A DNA stretch of 64,000 nucleotides from NCBI GenBank assembly GCA_045605385.1, contig JAZUPW010000007.1, forward strand, positions 15,651 to 79,650. Reading direction: 5' to 3'. Below the pieces are notes generated by a model, which was not told where the DNA came from, ran no database searches, and saw nothing but the letters and a program-made list of their open reading frames with translations. Origin of the DNA: SIG607 sp045605385. Its GTDB lineage: Bacteria; Bacillota; Clostridia; Oscillospirales; Acutalibacteraceae. Position numbers and translations under genes: made by a program. Shown here piece after piece: positions 15,078 to 23,392 of this stretch. Position 1 is the first letter of the stretch; each line of letters begins with the position of its first letter.

Positions 15078-15938
15078 ATGTATTACGCGCTTATAATTCT
15101 TTCAACCGCTGTTTTTGCGTGCGGTTTTTTGCTTAACGACGTTTATAGAAAATCAGCAGGAAGTACCGTTAAAGCAAGTCTTCAATACACCTTCTTAAGC
15201 AGCCTTGCGGGACTTATTGCTTTGTTTTTAATAAACGGTTTTTTATTTGAATTCACACCATTCGCTTTTATAATTGCATTACTTACGGCAATAAACGGTT
15301 TTGGTTTTAGTTTTTGCGCTTTTAAAGCGCTTAACCATATAAACCTTTCAGTATACTCTGTTTTTTCAATGCTTGGCGGAATGTTGCTTCCCTTTTTACA
15401 AGGCATATTCTTTTACGGCGAAAAATTCACCGTTGCCAAAGTGCTTTGTCTTGTATTTATTATTGCCGCGCTTTTATGCACCATAGAAAAAGGCAAAGCA
15501 AAAGGTTTTATATACTACATAGGTATTTTTACACTTAACGGTATGTCCGGCGTACTTTCTAAAATATTTGCTTCAAGCCACTATCCTAAAACAAGCGCCG
15601 CAGGTTATTCAATACTTACCGCCCTTTGCAGTACAGTAATTGCCGCATTTATTCTTATTGGTATGGCGATAAAGAACAAAGAGCAGTTTTTTCCGTCCCT
15701 TAAAGCCACAGTTGTATCTGCAGTGGGCGGAATAAGCAATCGTCTTGCTAACTTCTGGCTTGTAATTGCCCTTATGCACGTAGATGCATCTATTCAATAC
15801 CCACTTGTAACGGGCGGCGTTATGATAGGTTCTACAATTGCTTCCTGCTTTACAGAAAACAAACCCAAGCGAAACGATATTATATCAGTTGTTTTAGCCT
15901 TTATCGGAATGCTTATACTTTTTGTTATTCCGATTTAA
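15078..15938 (+). CDS. DMT-superfamily (EamA-like) membrane transporter
   Basis: A 286-residue integral membrane protein with about ten hydrophobic segments arranged as two similar halves, the layout of EamA/DMT carriers. The first segment begins at the start codon (YYALIILSTAVFACGFLL), so no separate signal peptide is needed. Short charged loops such as YRKSAGSTVK separate the helices. DMT proteins export or import small metabolites and sugars. Its position between two nearly identical oxidoreductase genes suggests that it moves their substrate or product. The ribosome site before ATG 15078 (AGAGGTTTAAA) is moderate. Confidence 0.8.
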   Translation: MYYALIILSTAVFACGFLLNDVYRKSAGSTVKASLQYTFLSSLAGLIALFLINGFLFEFTPFAFIIALLTAINGFGFSFCAFKALNHINLSVYSVFSMLGGMLLPFLQGIFFYGEKFTVAKVLCLVFIIAALLCTIEKGKAKGFIYYIGIFTLNGMSGVLSKIFASSHYPKTSAAGYSILTALCSTVIAAFILIGMAIKNKEQFFPSLKATVVSAVGGISNRLANFWLVIALMHVDASIQYPLVTGGVMIGSTIASCFTENKPKRNDIISVVLAFIGMLILFVIPI

Positions 15939-15971
15939 AATATTTTAAAATTAAAAAGGTGGTTATTAAAA

Positions 15972-17216
15972 ATGGAAAAAATAAGACTCGGTGTGTTCGG
16001 TACCCGCAGAGGTATGGACTTCAGACGCGACTTTTTAGCACTCGGCTGTGAATTTGTTGCGCTTTGCGACCACAGACGCCACGTACTTGAAGATGCCAAC
16101 AATCAATTAGGCGGCAACGTTGCTATGTACGATAAATTTGAAGATTTTATCGAACACGATATGGATGCCGTTATTATTGCCAACAACTTTCACGAGCACG
16201 TACCCTACGTTATTGAATGTTTTAAACGTAATCTTCACGTTTTTTGCGAATGTACAGCGGCAGGCACAATGGCAGAGGCTGTTGAGCTTGTAAGAGCATT
16301 TAAAGAAAGCAAATCCATTTACTTCCTTGCAGAAAACTATCCTCAAATGCCTATGAATCTTGAAATGGCACGTTTGGTAAAAGAAGGAACTTTAGGTAAA
16401 ATTATGTATGCCGAAGGCGAATATAATCACCCCTCGGGTCCTGCAGACGTTGAATTCTTAAAAAAGCATATTTACACACTTGACCACTGGAGAAACTATC
16501 TTCCGGTTACATATTATGTAACACATTCTTTAGGTCCGTTAATAAGTGCTACAGGTGCTTTCCCGAAAACAGTAAGCGGTCTTGCTTGCTATGCGCCTTA
16601 CCCTGCTGACGTTCCTAAGGCAAGTAACACAGGTGACCGCGCCGCTATTATGACCACAATGAATGACGACGGCTCGGTATTCCGTTTTGTTGGCTGTTCT
16701 AAATTTGGCGGACACCACAATGCTTATCGTTTCTGCGGTACTGCAGGTTCGGTTGAAAATATCCGTGGTACAAGCGACCAGATTTTACTCCGCTACAACG
16801 ATTGGGAAATCCCTGAGGGTAAAGAAGAAAATCAGCAATACAAGGTTGATATTTCCGGTGATAAGGATTATCAGTTTATTAAAAACAGCTACCACGCAGG
16901 CGGTGATTTTATTACTGCAAGACTCTTTACCGAATGTGTAAGAGCAGGTAAACAGCCCCCTGCACCCTTTGATATTTATGGTGCTACAACAATGTCAAGC
17001 GTTGGTATTCTCGCTTGGAGAAGCGTTCTTGACGGCGGTAAACCTTACGAAATTCCCGATTTCCGTAACGAAGAAGACTGCAAGAAGTGGGAAAACGACC
17101 GCTTAACACCGCTTCCCGGAGCAGACGGAAGCGCACCTACACTTCCTTGTTGCTCAAATCCCGACTTCAAATTAAGCGAACAGAATATTTCTATGTTCAG
17201 CGAATTAATTAAATAA
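15972..17216 (+). CDS. Gfo/Idh/MocA-family oxidoreductase, paralogue 2
   Basis: A 414-residue paralogue of the gene at 13764, nearly identical over long stretches (for example FIEHDMDAVIIANNF and PPAPFDIYGATTMSS). It shows the same unusual Rossmann start (GVFGTRRG) and the same E-C-T in place of E-K-P. The two copies differ more in the region of residues 200-320, which forms the substrate side of the C-terminal domain, so they may act on related but different compounds or as two subunits. It follows AAAGGTGG and ends at a terminator. Confidence 0.85.
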   Translation: MEKIRLGVFGTRRGMDFRRDFLALGCEFVALCDHRRHVLEDANNQLGGNVAMYDKFEDFIEHDMDAVIIANNFHEHVPYVIECFKRNLHVFCECTAAGTMAEAVELVRAFKESKSIYFLAENYPQMPMNLEMARLVKEGTLGKIMYAEGEYNHPSGPADVEFLKKHIYTLDHWRNYLPVTYYVTHSLGPLISATGAFPKTVSGLACYAPYPADVPKASNTGDRAAIMTTMNDDGSVFRFVGCSKFGGHHNAYRFCGTAGSVENIRGTSDQILLRYNDWEIPEGKEENQQYKVDISGDKDYQFIKNSYHAGGDFITARLFTECVRAGKQPPAPFDIYGATTMSSVGILAWRSVLDGGKPYEIPDFRNEEDCKKWENDRLTPLPGADGSAPTLPCCSNPDFKLSEQNISMFSELIK

Positions 17217-17225
17217 TTTTATTTT

Positions 17226-17257
17226 ATGCCTGTTGTGTAAATTGCAACAGGCATTTT
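17226..17257 (+). terminator. Hairpin after the second Gfo/Idh gene
   Basis: A 10-base perfect stem ATGCCTGTTG / CAACAGGCAT with a nine-base loop, followed by TTTT. It separates this operon from the T-box promoter 26 bases further on. Confidence 0.65.
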
Positions 17258-17282
17258 ACTATATTTTTCTACAAAATTCTTA

Positions 17283-17311
17283 TTGACTTACATTATAAAT
17301 GGTGATAAAAT
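17283..17311 (+). promoter_or_regulatory. Promoter of the T-box operon
   Basis: TTGACT (17283-17288), 17 bases, TAAAAT (17306-17311). Transcription would start near 17318 or slightly before, leaving a leader of about 285 bases before the first gene. Confidence 0.65.
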
Positions 17312-17578
17312 ATTCAGTAGATATTTTTCTAACACGGTGAAGAAAAGAAGTACATATTTTAAGTTTTCGCAGAGAAGTGTCGGTTGGTGCAAGACATTGA
17401 AAACAACTATATGGAATACATTTCAGAGTGGCTTTGCTGAATATTTTTAAGTAGGCTAAGACGGGAAAAGCCCGATACAGCTTGAGGAGTTTTACTCCCA
17501 TGAGGCCGCGTTAAGCGGTAAACTGAGGTGGTACCACAGGAATATTCTTGTCCTCTGCTTTTCGCAGAGGCTTTTTTT
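17305..17578 (+). promoter_or_regulatory. T-box leader, tyrosine-type specifier
   Basis: The leader has all T-box landmarks: the stem I terminal-loop word AGAGAAGTGTCGGTTGGTGC (17371-17390), an AGTA / GAA loop-E pair (17349-17352 and 17414-17416) across the helix CATAT / ATATG, and the T-box core GGTGGTACCAC (17527-17537). The codon after GAA is TAC (17417-17419), i.e. Tyr, followed by A. The core has TGGT, which would pair with the end of a tRNA having discriminator A, as tRNA-Tyr has. The intrinsic terminator CCTCTGC / GCAGAGG with a T-run is at 17552-17578. Uncharged tRNA-Tyr should therefore switch on the five downstream genes. Confidence 0.93.
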
Positions 17579-17603
17579 ATTTTCATAGGCAAAGGGGAAA
17601 ATT

Positions 17604-19241
17604 ATGGTTATAACAGATTTTTTAGAAAAAAATGCCCGACTTTACGGCAATGAAGTGAGTCTTGTTGAGATTAATCCTTCTGAAAAGCGAGATAACGCCG
17701 TTACTTGGTGGGATTTTAATCTTATAGAAAGCGGCGGCGAAGATACACCTTACAGAAGAGAACTTACCTGGCGTGATTTTGACCGCAAGGCAAACCGTTT
17801 TGCAAATCTTCTTTTAAGCCGCGGTCTTAAAAAGGGCACAAAGGTTGCTATTCTTCTTATGAACTGCATTGAATGGCTGCCTTTATACTTCGGTATTTTA
17901 AAGGCAGGCTGTATTGCTGTTCCTATGAACTTCCGTTACAGCAGCGATGAGATTAAATACTGTCTTACACTTGCAGACGTTGAAGTACTAATTTTCGGCG
18001 AAGAATTTATAAGCCGTATAGATGCTGTAAAAGACGATTTAGGCGACGTTAAAACCCTGTTCTACGTAGGCAAAAACGCGCCTGCTTACAGCGAAAACTG
18101 TACCGAACTTATGAGCTTTTGTTCTTCAAGCGTTCCACCGGTTTCGCTCGACGAAGAAGACTATGCTGCTATTTATTTTTCTTCGGGAACAACGGGTTTT
18201 CCAAAGGCTATTTTACATAACCACAAAGCGCTTGTACATTCTTGCTATACCGAACAAAACCACCATTCGCAATCGCGTGACGACGTTTTCCTTTGCATAC
18301 CACCCCTTTACCACACGGGCGCCAAAATGCATTGGTTTGGTTCTTTGCTTTCCGGTTCTAAGGCTGTTCTTCTTCGCGGTGTTAAGCCCGAATGGATTTT
18401 AAGAGCAGTTACTGAAGAGCGTTGCACTATTGTATGGCTGTTGGTTCCGTGGGCGCAAGATTTACTTGATGCTATTGAATCAAAAGAAGTTGACCTTTCA
18501 AAATACCGCCTTTCACAGTGGAGACTTATGCACATTGGCGCACAACCTGTTCCGCCAAGTCTTATTCACCGTTGGTTCTCGGTTTTCCCGAATCACCAGT
18601 ACGATACCAACTACGGTCTTTCTGAATCTATTGGTCCCGGTTGTGTACACTTAGGTGTTGAAAACTCGCACAAAGTCGGCGCAATCGGTAAACCGGGATA
18701 TAAATGGGAAGCCAAAATTGTAGATGACCACGGCGCGGAAGTTAAAAAAGGTGAAGTTGGCGAACTTATTGTAAAAGGCGACGGCGTTATGCTTTGCTAC
18801 TACAAAAACGAAGAAGCAACCAACGACGTTCTTAAAGACGGATGGCTTTATACGGGCGATATGGCGCGTGAAGATGAAGACGGCTTTATTTACCTTGTAG
18901 ACCGTAAAAAAGACGTTGTTATATCGGGCGGTGAAAACCTTTACCCCGTTCAGATAGAAGACTTTTTACGCGGTTATGAAAAAATTAAAGACGTTGCCGT
19001 TATTGGTATTCCCGATTCAAGACTTGGTGAAATATGCGCCGCAATTATTGAAGTGAAAGAAAATACCGATTGCAGTGAAGAAGATATTAATAAATTCTGT
19101 GAAGCGCTTCCGCGTTATAAGCGCCCAAGAAAAATTATCTTCGATAAAGTTCCGCGTAACCCAACGGGTAAAATTGAAAAACCTGTACTTCGTGAAAAGT
19201 ACTGCAAGGGCAGACTTGTTGAAGTACAGATTACAGGCTAA
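17604..19241 (+). CDS. AMP-forming acyl-CoA synthetase (class I adenylate-forming ligase)
   Basis: A 545-residue enzyme that activates a carboxylic acid as acyl-AMP and then acyl-CoA. The phosphate-binding loop is SSGTTGFPK (about residue 194), the adenine region is NYGLSESIGPG, the hinge region reads YTGDMAREDEDGFIYLVDRKKD, and the C-terminal catalytic lysine is in PTGKIEKPVL. It is the first gene after the T-box and starts after AAAGGGGAAA. Together with iorAB and a paaK-like ligase it most likely activates aryl or aliphatic acids for conversion to 2-oxo acids. A bile-acid or medium-chain acid substrate cannot be excluded. Confidence 0.88.
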   Translation: MVITDFLEKNARLYGNEVSLVEINPSEKRDNAVTWWDFNLIESGGEDTPYRRELTWRDFDRKANRFANLLLSRGLKKGTKVAILLMNCIEWLPLYFGILKAGCIAVPMNFRYSSDEIKYCLTLADVEVLIFGEEFISRIDAVKDDLGDVKTLFYVGKNAPAYSENCTELMSFCSSSVPPVSLDEEDYAAIYFSSGTTGFPKAILHNHKALVHSCYTEQNHHSQSRDDVFLCIPPLYHTGAKMHWFGSLLSGSKAVLLRGVKPEWILRAVTEERCTIVWLLVPWAQDLLDAIESKEVDLSKYRLSQWRLMHIGAQPVPPSLIHRWFSVFPNHQYDTNYGLSESIGPGCVHLGVENSHKVGAIGKPGYKWEAKIVDDHGAEVKKGEVGELIVKGDGVMLCYYKNEEATNDVLKDGWLYTGDMAREDEDGFIYLVDRKKDVVISGGENLYPVQIEDFLRGYEKIKDVAVIGIPDSRLGEICAAIIEVKENTDCSEEDINKFCEALPRYKRPRKIIFDKVPRNPTGKIEKPVLREKYCKGRLVEVQITG

Positions 19242-19277
19242 ATAATATATCCGATTTTAAAATCAGGAGGAAAATAA

Positions 19278-21011
19278 ATGAAACAGTTAATGTTAGGTAA
19301 CGAAGCAGTTGCCCGCGGTCTTTACGAAGGCGGTTGCAGTTTTGTTTCAAGTTACCCAGGTACACCAAGTACCGAAATAACCGAATTTGTTGCAAAATAC
19401 AATGATGTTTATGCCGAATGGGCGCCAAATGAAAAGGTGGCTATGGAAGCCGCTTTCGGTGCTTCTCTTTCGGGTAAGCGCAGTTTCTGCGGTATGAAAC
19501 ACGTTGGTCTTAACGTGGCTGCAGACCCACTTTTTACACTTTCATACACAGGTGTTAATGCAGGTTTTGTAATTGGCGTTGCCGATGACGCCGGTATGCA
19601 TTCTTCACAGAACGAACAGGATTCACGCCACTATGCAAAGGCTTCAAAAATTCCTATGCTTGAACCGTCTGATTCTGCTGAGGCTTTGGCTTTCACAAAA
19701 CTTGCATACGAACTTTCTGAAGAGTTTGACACCCCCGTGTTCATTAAAATGTGCACAAGAGTTTCTCATTCTCAAAGTATTGTTGAATTATCAGAACGTA
19801 AAGAAGCAGAAAAGGAATATGCAAAAGATGCCGCTAAATACATAATGATGCCGGGTAACGCAAAACGCCGCCATCCCATTGTTGAAGAGCGCACTTTAAA
19901 ACTTATAAAATATGCCGAAACTGCCGAAATTAACCGCATTGAAGAAGGCGAAAATAATGAAATAGGCATTATTACTTCCTCTACTTCTTACCAGTACGTA
20001 AAAGAAGTTTGCGGTAATAAATATCCCGTTATGAAACTCGGTATGATATGGCCAATGCCAATTGAAAAAATTAAAAACTTTGCAAAGCAGGTTAAAACCG
20101 TAATTGTTGTGGAAGAATTAGACGGATTTATTGAAGAACACTGCAAAAACATTGGTGTTGACTGTTTAGGTAAAGAAAAGTTTTCCCTAATTGACGAACT
20201 ACTTCCCTTAAAGGTGGCAACTGCTTTTGATAACGCTTGGGAATCGGGCGTAAAATTAGATGAAGAAATTCCTAACCGTCCTCCCGTTATGTGCGCAGGT
20301 TGTCCTCACAGAAGTCTTTTCTACACTTTAAAGAAAAACAAACTTACCGTTCTTGGTGATATCGGTTGTTATACTTTGGGCGCTGTACCTCCGCTTTCGG
20401 CACTTGATACCACACTTTGTATGGGTGCTTCTATTTCGGGACTCCACGGTTTCGCAAAAGCGCAGAACGGTAGTGCCGATAACAAAACCGTTGCCGTTAT
20501 TGGAGATTCCACCTTTATGCATTCGGGTGTTACAGGTCTTATAAATATGGCTTATAACGAATCTAATGCAACGGTTATTATTCTTGATAACTCTATTACG
20601 GGTATGACAGGACATCAGCAGAACCCTACAACAGGTTATAATTTAAAGGGCGACCCTGCTTCTAAAATTGATTTAGAAACACTTTGCAAGGCTGTAGGCA
20701 TTAAGCGTGTAAGAGTTATTGACCCTTACAACTTAAGCGAGTGCGATACTGTAATTAAAGAAGAAATTAATGCAAACGAACCTTCAGTTATTATTTCACG
20801 CCGTCCTTGTGCTTTGCTTAAATACGTTAAACACAAACCCGCATTACACGTTGATAACGATAAGTGCATAGGCTGTAAATCTTGTATGAGAATTGGTTGC
20901 CCTGCAATAAGTATGGAAAACGGCAAAGCAAAAATAGACACCACTCTTTGCGTTGGTTGCGGCGTTTGCGAACAACTTTGCAAGTTCGGTGCGTTAAAGG
21001 AGGCAGAATAA
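19278..21011 (+). CDS. iorA: Indolepyruvate:ferredoxin oxidoreductase, alpha subunit
   Basis: A 577-residue subunit with the full domain order: N-terminal pyrimidine-binding domain (GNEAVARGLYEGGCSFVSSY, then PGTPSTEI), a central transketolase-like domain, a TPP-binding domain (GDIGCYTLGA ... VIGDSTFMHSG ... DNSITGMTGHQQNP) and a C-terminal ferredoxin with two 4Fe-4S motifs (CIGCKSCMRIGCP and CVGCGVCEQLCKFG). With IorB it interconverts aryl pyruvates and arylacetyl-CoA plus CO2 using ferredoxin. The ATG follows AGGAGG and the stop overlaps the next gene (TAATG). It is controlled by the upstream T-box. Confidence 0.96.
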   Translation: MKQLMLGNEAVARGLYEGGCSFVSSYPGTPSTEITEFVAKYNDVYAEWAPNEKVAMEAAFGASLSGKRSFCGMKHVGLNVAADPLFTLSYTGVNAGFVIGVADDAGMHSSQNEQDSRHYAKASKIPMLEPSDSAEALAFTKLAYELSEEFDTPVFIKMCTRVSHSQSIVELSERKEAEKEYAKDAAKYIMMPGNAKRRHPIVEERTLKLIKYAETAEINRIEEGENNEIGIITSSTSYQYVKEVCGNKYPVMKLGMIWPMPIEKIKNFAKQVKTVIVVEELDGFIEEHCKNIGVDCLGKEKFSLIDELLPLKVATAFDNAWESGVKLDEEIPNRPPVMCAGCPHRSLFYTLKKNKLTVLGDIGCYTLGAVPPLSALDTTLCMGASISGLHGFAKAQNGSADNKTVAVIGDSTFMHSGVTGLINMAYNESNATVIILDNSITGMTGHQQNPTTGYNLKGDPASKIDLETLCKAVGIKRVRVIDPYNLSECDTVIKEEINANEPSVIISRRPCALLKYVKHKPALHVDNDKCIGCKSCMRIGCPAISMENGKAKIDTTLCVGCGVCEQLCKFGALKEAE

Positions 21012-21583
21012 TGGAAACTAAAAACATTATGATAGTCGGCGTAGGCGGACAAGGAAGCCTTCTTGCTTCTAAGTTACTTGGAAAACTGCTTCTCACAAAA
21101 GGCTATGATATAAAAGTATCTGAAGTTCACGGTATGAGTCAGCGCGGCGGAAGTGTTGTTACCTACGTTCGCTTTGGCGATAAGGTTTATTCCCCTGTTA
21201 TTGATAAAGGTCAGGCAGATTTTATAATTTCCTTTGAACTGCTTGAAGCGGCAAGGTGGACAGAGTATTTGAAAAAAGGCGGTAAAATAATTACAAATAC
21301 TCAACAAATAAACCCTATGCCCGTAATTATAGGCGCTGCTTCTTACCCCGAAAACCTTGTTGAAAAAATTAAGGCAGCAGGTGTAGATATCGACGCTTTT
21401 GACGCATTGGCACTTGCAGAAGAAGCAGGTAACGCAAAAGCCGTTAACTTATGTTTACTTGGCAGACTTTCAAAATACTTTGATATAAGCGAAGAAGAAT
21501 GGATGCAGGCAATAGAACAAAGCGTACCGGAAAAATTCTTGGAACTTAACAAAAAAGCTTTCCAATTAGGTGCTGAGATATAA
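21011..21583 (+). CDS. iorB: Indolepyruvate:ferredoxin oxidoreductase, beta subunit
   Basis: A 190-residue subunit of the pyruvate-ferredoxin oxidoreductase gamma fold: it opens IMIVGVGGQGSLLASKLL and has the family stretch SEVHGMSQRGGSVVTYVRFG. The ATG at 21011 shares a base with the iorA stop, and GGAGG lies within the end of iorA. A longer open frame extends upstream to 20882 but that part lies inside the iorA ferredoxin domain. It pairs with IorA to form the complete enzyme. Confidence 0.95.
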   Translation: METKNIMIVGVGGQGSLLASKLLGKLLLTKGYDIKVSEVHGMSQRGGSVVTYVRFGDKVYSPVIDKGQADFIISFELLEAARWTEYLKKGGKIITNTQQINPMPVIIGAASYPENLVEKIKAAGVDIDAFDALALAEEAGNAKAVNLCLLGRLSKYFDISEEEWMQAIEQSVPEKFLELNKKAFQLGAEI

Positions 21584-21596
21584 GGAGGAACTTTTT

Positions 21597-22895
21597 ATGG
21601 AAAATTATTTTCAAGCTGAAATTGAAACAATGCCCCTTGAAGAACTTAAAGCTCTTCAAAGTCAGCGTTTAGTTGAACAAGTTAACCACGTATGGAACAA
21701 CGTTCCTTATTACCGTAAAAAAATGGAAGAAAAAGGCGTAACGCCCGATGATATAAAAGGCATTGACGACTTACACAAACTTCCCTTTTTGTCTAAAGAT
21801 GATTTAAGAGATGCATATCCTACAGGTCTTCTTGGCGTTGATATGAGCGAATGTATAAGAATACACTCTACATCAGGAACAACAGGAAAAAGAGTTGTGG
21901 CTTTTTATACTAAAAATGATATTGACTTATGGGAAGATTGCTGCGCAAGAGCAATTGTTGCCGCAGGCGGCACTAAGGAAGACGTTTGCCACGTTGCTTA
22001 CGGATACGGTCTTTTCACAGGAGGTTTCGGTCTTAACGGCGGATCGCAAAAGGTTGGATGCCTTACACTTCCTATGTCGTCCGGCAGCACCGACCGTCAG
22101 CTTCAGTTTATGACCGACCTTGGTTCTACAATTCTTTGTTGTACACCTTCTTACGCCGCTTATCTTGCAGAATCTATTTATGAAAACGGACTCCGTGATA
22201 AAATAAAACTTAAAGCGGGTATTTTCGGCGCTGAAGCTTGGAGTGAAGATATGCGCCGTGATATTGAAAATAAATTAGGCATAAAGGCGTACGATATTTA
22301 CGGACTTACCGAAACCACAGGTCCGGGTGTTGCTTTTGAATGTTCCGAGCAAACAGGTATGCATATAAATGAAGATCACTTTATTGCCGAAATTATAGAC
22401 CCCGACACCCACGAAGTTTTACCCTTAGGAAGTAAAGGTGAATTGGTATTCACCTCTATTTCAAAAAAAGGTTTCCCGCTTCTACGTTACAGAACGAAAG
22501 ATATTTGTGTGCTTAACAGAGAAAAATGCTCTTGCGGAAGAACCTTTATTAAAATGAGTAAACCTATGGGCAGAAGCGATGATATGCTTATTATTCGCGG
22601 TGTAAACGTATTCCCGTCACAAATTGAAACTGTTCTTATGCAACAAGGATTCCCTGCTAATTATCAGATAATTGTAGACCGCGTTAACAATACCGATACC
22701 TTTGAAGTTATGGTTGAAATGACACCCGAGTTATTCTCTGACTCACTTGCTAAGGTAAACGAAGCAGAAAAAGCGCTTATAGGCGCCCTTAAAGATATGC
22801 TTGGTATTTCGCCGAAAGTAAAACTTGTTGCACCAAAATCAATTGCCCGAAGCGAAGGCAAAGCTGTTCGAGTAATTGATAAGCGTAAAATTTAA
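21597..22895 (+). CDS. paaK: Phenylacetate-CoA ligase-like enzyme
   Basis: A 432-residue adenylating enzyme of the PaaK type. ATG 21597 has TAAGGAGG eight bases before it. Visible motifs are the phosphate loop HSTSGTTGKR (about residue 93), YGLTETTGPG, and the C-terminal region GRSDDMLIIRGVNVFPSQIE; a cysteine pair in KCSCGRT precedes it. PaaK-like enzymes couple phenylacetate or indoleacetate to CoA and are typical neighbours of iorAB. The gene follows iorB by 13 bases and precedes an ACT protein. The exact aryl acid is not defined by sequence alone. Confidence 0.92.
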   Translation: MENYFQAEIETMPLEELKALQSQRLVEQVNHVWNNVPYYRKKMEEKGVTPDDIKGIDDLHKLPFLSKDDLRDAYPTGLLGVDMSECIRIHSTSGTTGKRVVAFYTKNDIDLWEDCCARAIVAAGGTKEDVCHVAYGYGLFTGGFGLNGGSQKVGCLTLPMSSGSTDRQLQFMTDLGSTILCCTPSYAAYLAESIYENGLRDKIKLKAGIFGAEAWSEDMRRDIENKLGIKAYDIYGLTETTGPGVAFECSEQTGMHINEDHFIAEIIDPDTHEVLPLGSKGELVFTSISKKGFPLLRYRTKDICVLNREKCSCGRTFIKMSKPMGRSDDMLIIRGVNVFPSQIETVLMQQGFPANYQIIVDRVNNTDTFEVMVEMTPELFSDSLAKVNEAEKALIGALKDMLGISPKVKLVAPKSIARSEGKAVRVIDKRKI

Positions 22896-22907
22896 GGAGG
22901 AAGAAAT

Positions 22908-23339
22908 ATGAGCATTAATCAGATATCTGTATTTTTGGAAAACCGCACAGGTCAACTTGCAGAAATAACCAAATTATTAGCCGAAAACGGCATTGACCTT
23001 AAAGCAATTTCTATTGCCGAAACCGCCGATTACGGTATTGCGCGTATAATTGCTGATGACAGCGCCAAAGCAAGTGATATACTTCTTTCTCACGGCGATA
23101 TAATTTCTATGACTCCCGTTTGGGCAGTAGAAGTGCCCGACCGTCCCGCAGGACTTGCAGAACTTTTATCTGCACTTGCCGAAAGCAATATTGACGTAGA
23201 ATATATGTATTCTCTTTTCACTCATAAAGACGGCTACGCTTATATGGCGCTTAGAATTTCCGATGAAGAAGCATTTAATAAAGCCCTTGTGGCCCACGGA
23301 CTGAAAATTGCTTCTGCAAACGATTTAGGTCTTAAATAA
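22908..23339 (+). CDS. Tandem ACT-domain protein
   Basis: A 143-residue protein made of two ACT domains (about residues 1-70 and 71-143), each starting with the usual strand and turn (ISVFLENRTGQLAEITKLL; AVEVPDRPAGLAELLSAL). ACT domains bind amino acids. Such proteins usually lie next to paaK/iorAB genes and are thought to sense the aromatic amino acid product. It is the last gene of the T-box operon, starts after AAGGAGG and ends at a strong hairpin. Confidence 0.9.
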   Translation: MSINQISVFLENRTGQLAEITKLLAENGIDLKAISIAETADYGIARIIADDSAKASDILLSHGDIISMTPVWAVEVPDRPAGLAELLSALAESNIDVEYMYSLFTHKDGYAYMALRISDEEAFNKALVAHGLKIASANDLGLK

Positions 23340-23355
23340 AAAATTATTAAACGTT

Positions 23356-23390
23356 AAAAGCCAAGTGTATTGTTAATACACTTGGCTTTT
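23356..23390 (+). terminator. Bidirectional terminator
   Basis: A 16-base perfect stem from 23356-23371 and 23375-23390 (core GCCAAGTGTATT / AATACACTTGGC) with loop GTT; A-run on one side and T-run on the other. It stops the T-box operon on the + strand and the GH2 operon on the - strand. Confidence 0.9.
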
Positions 23391-23392
23391 TG

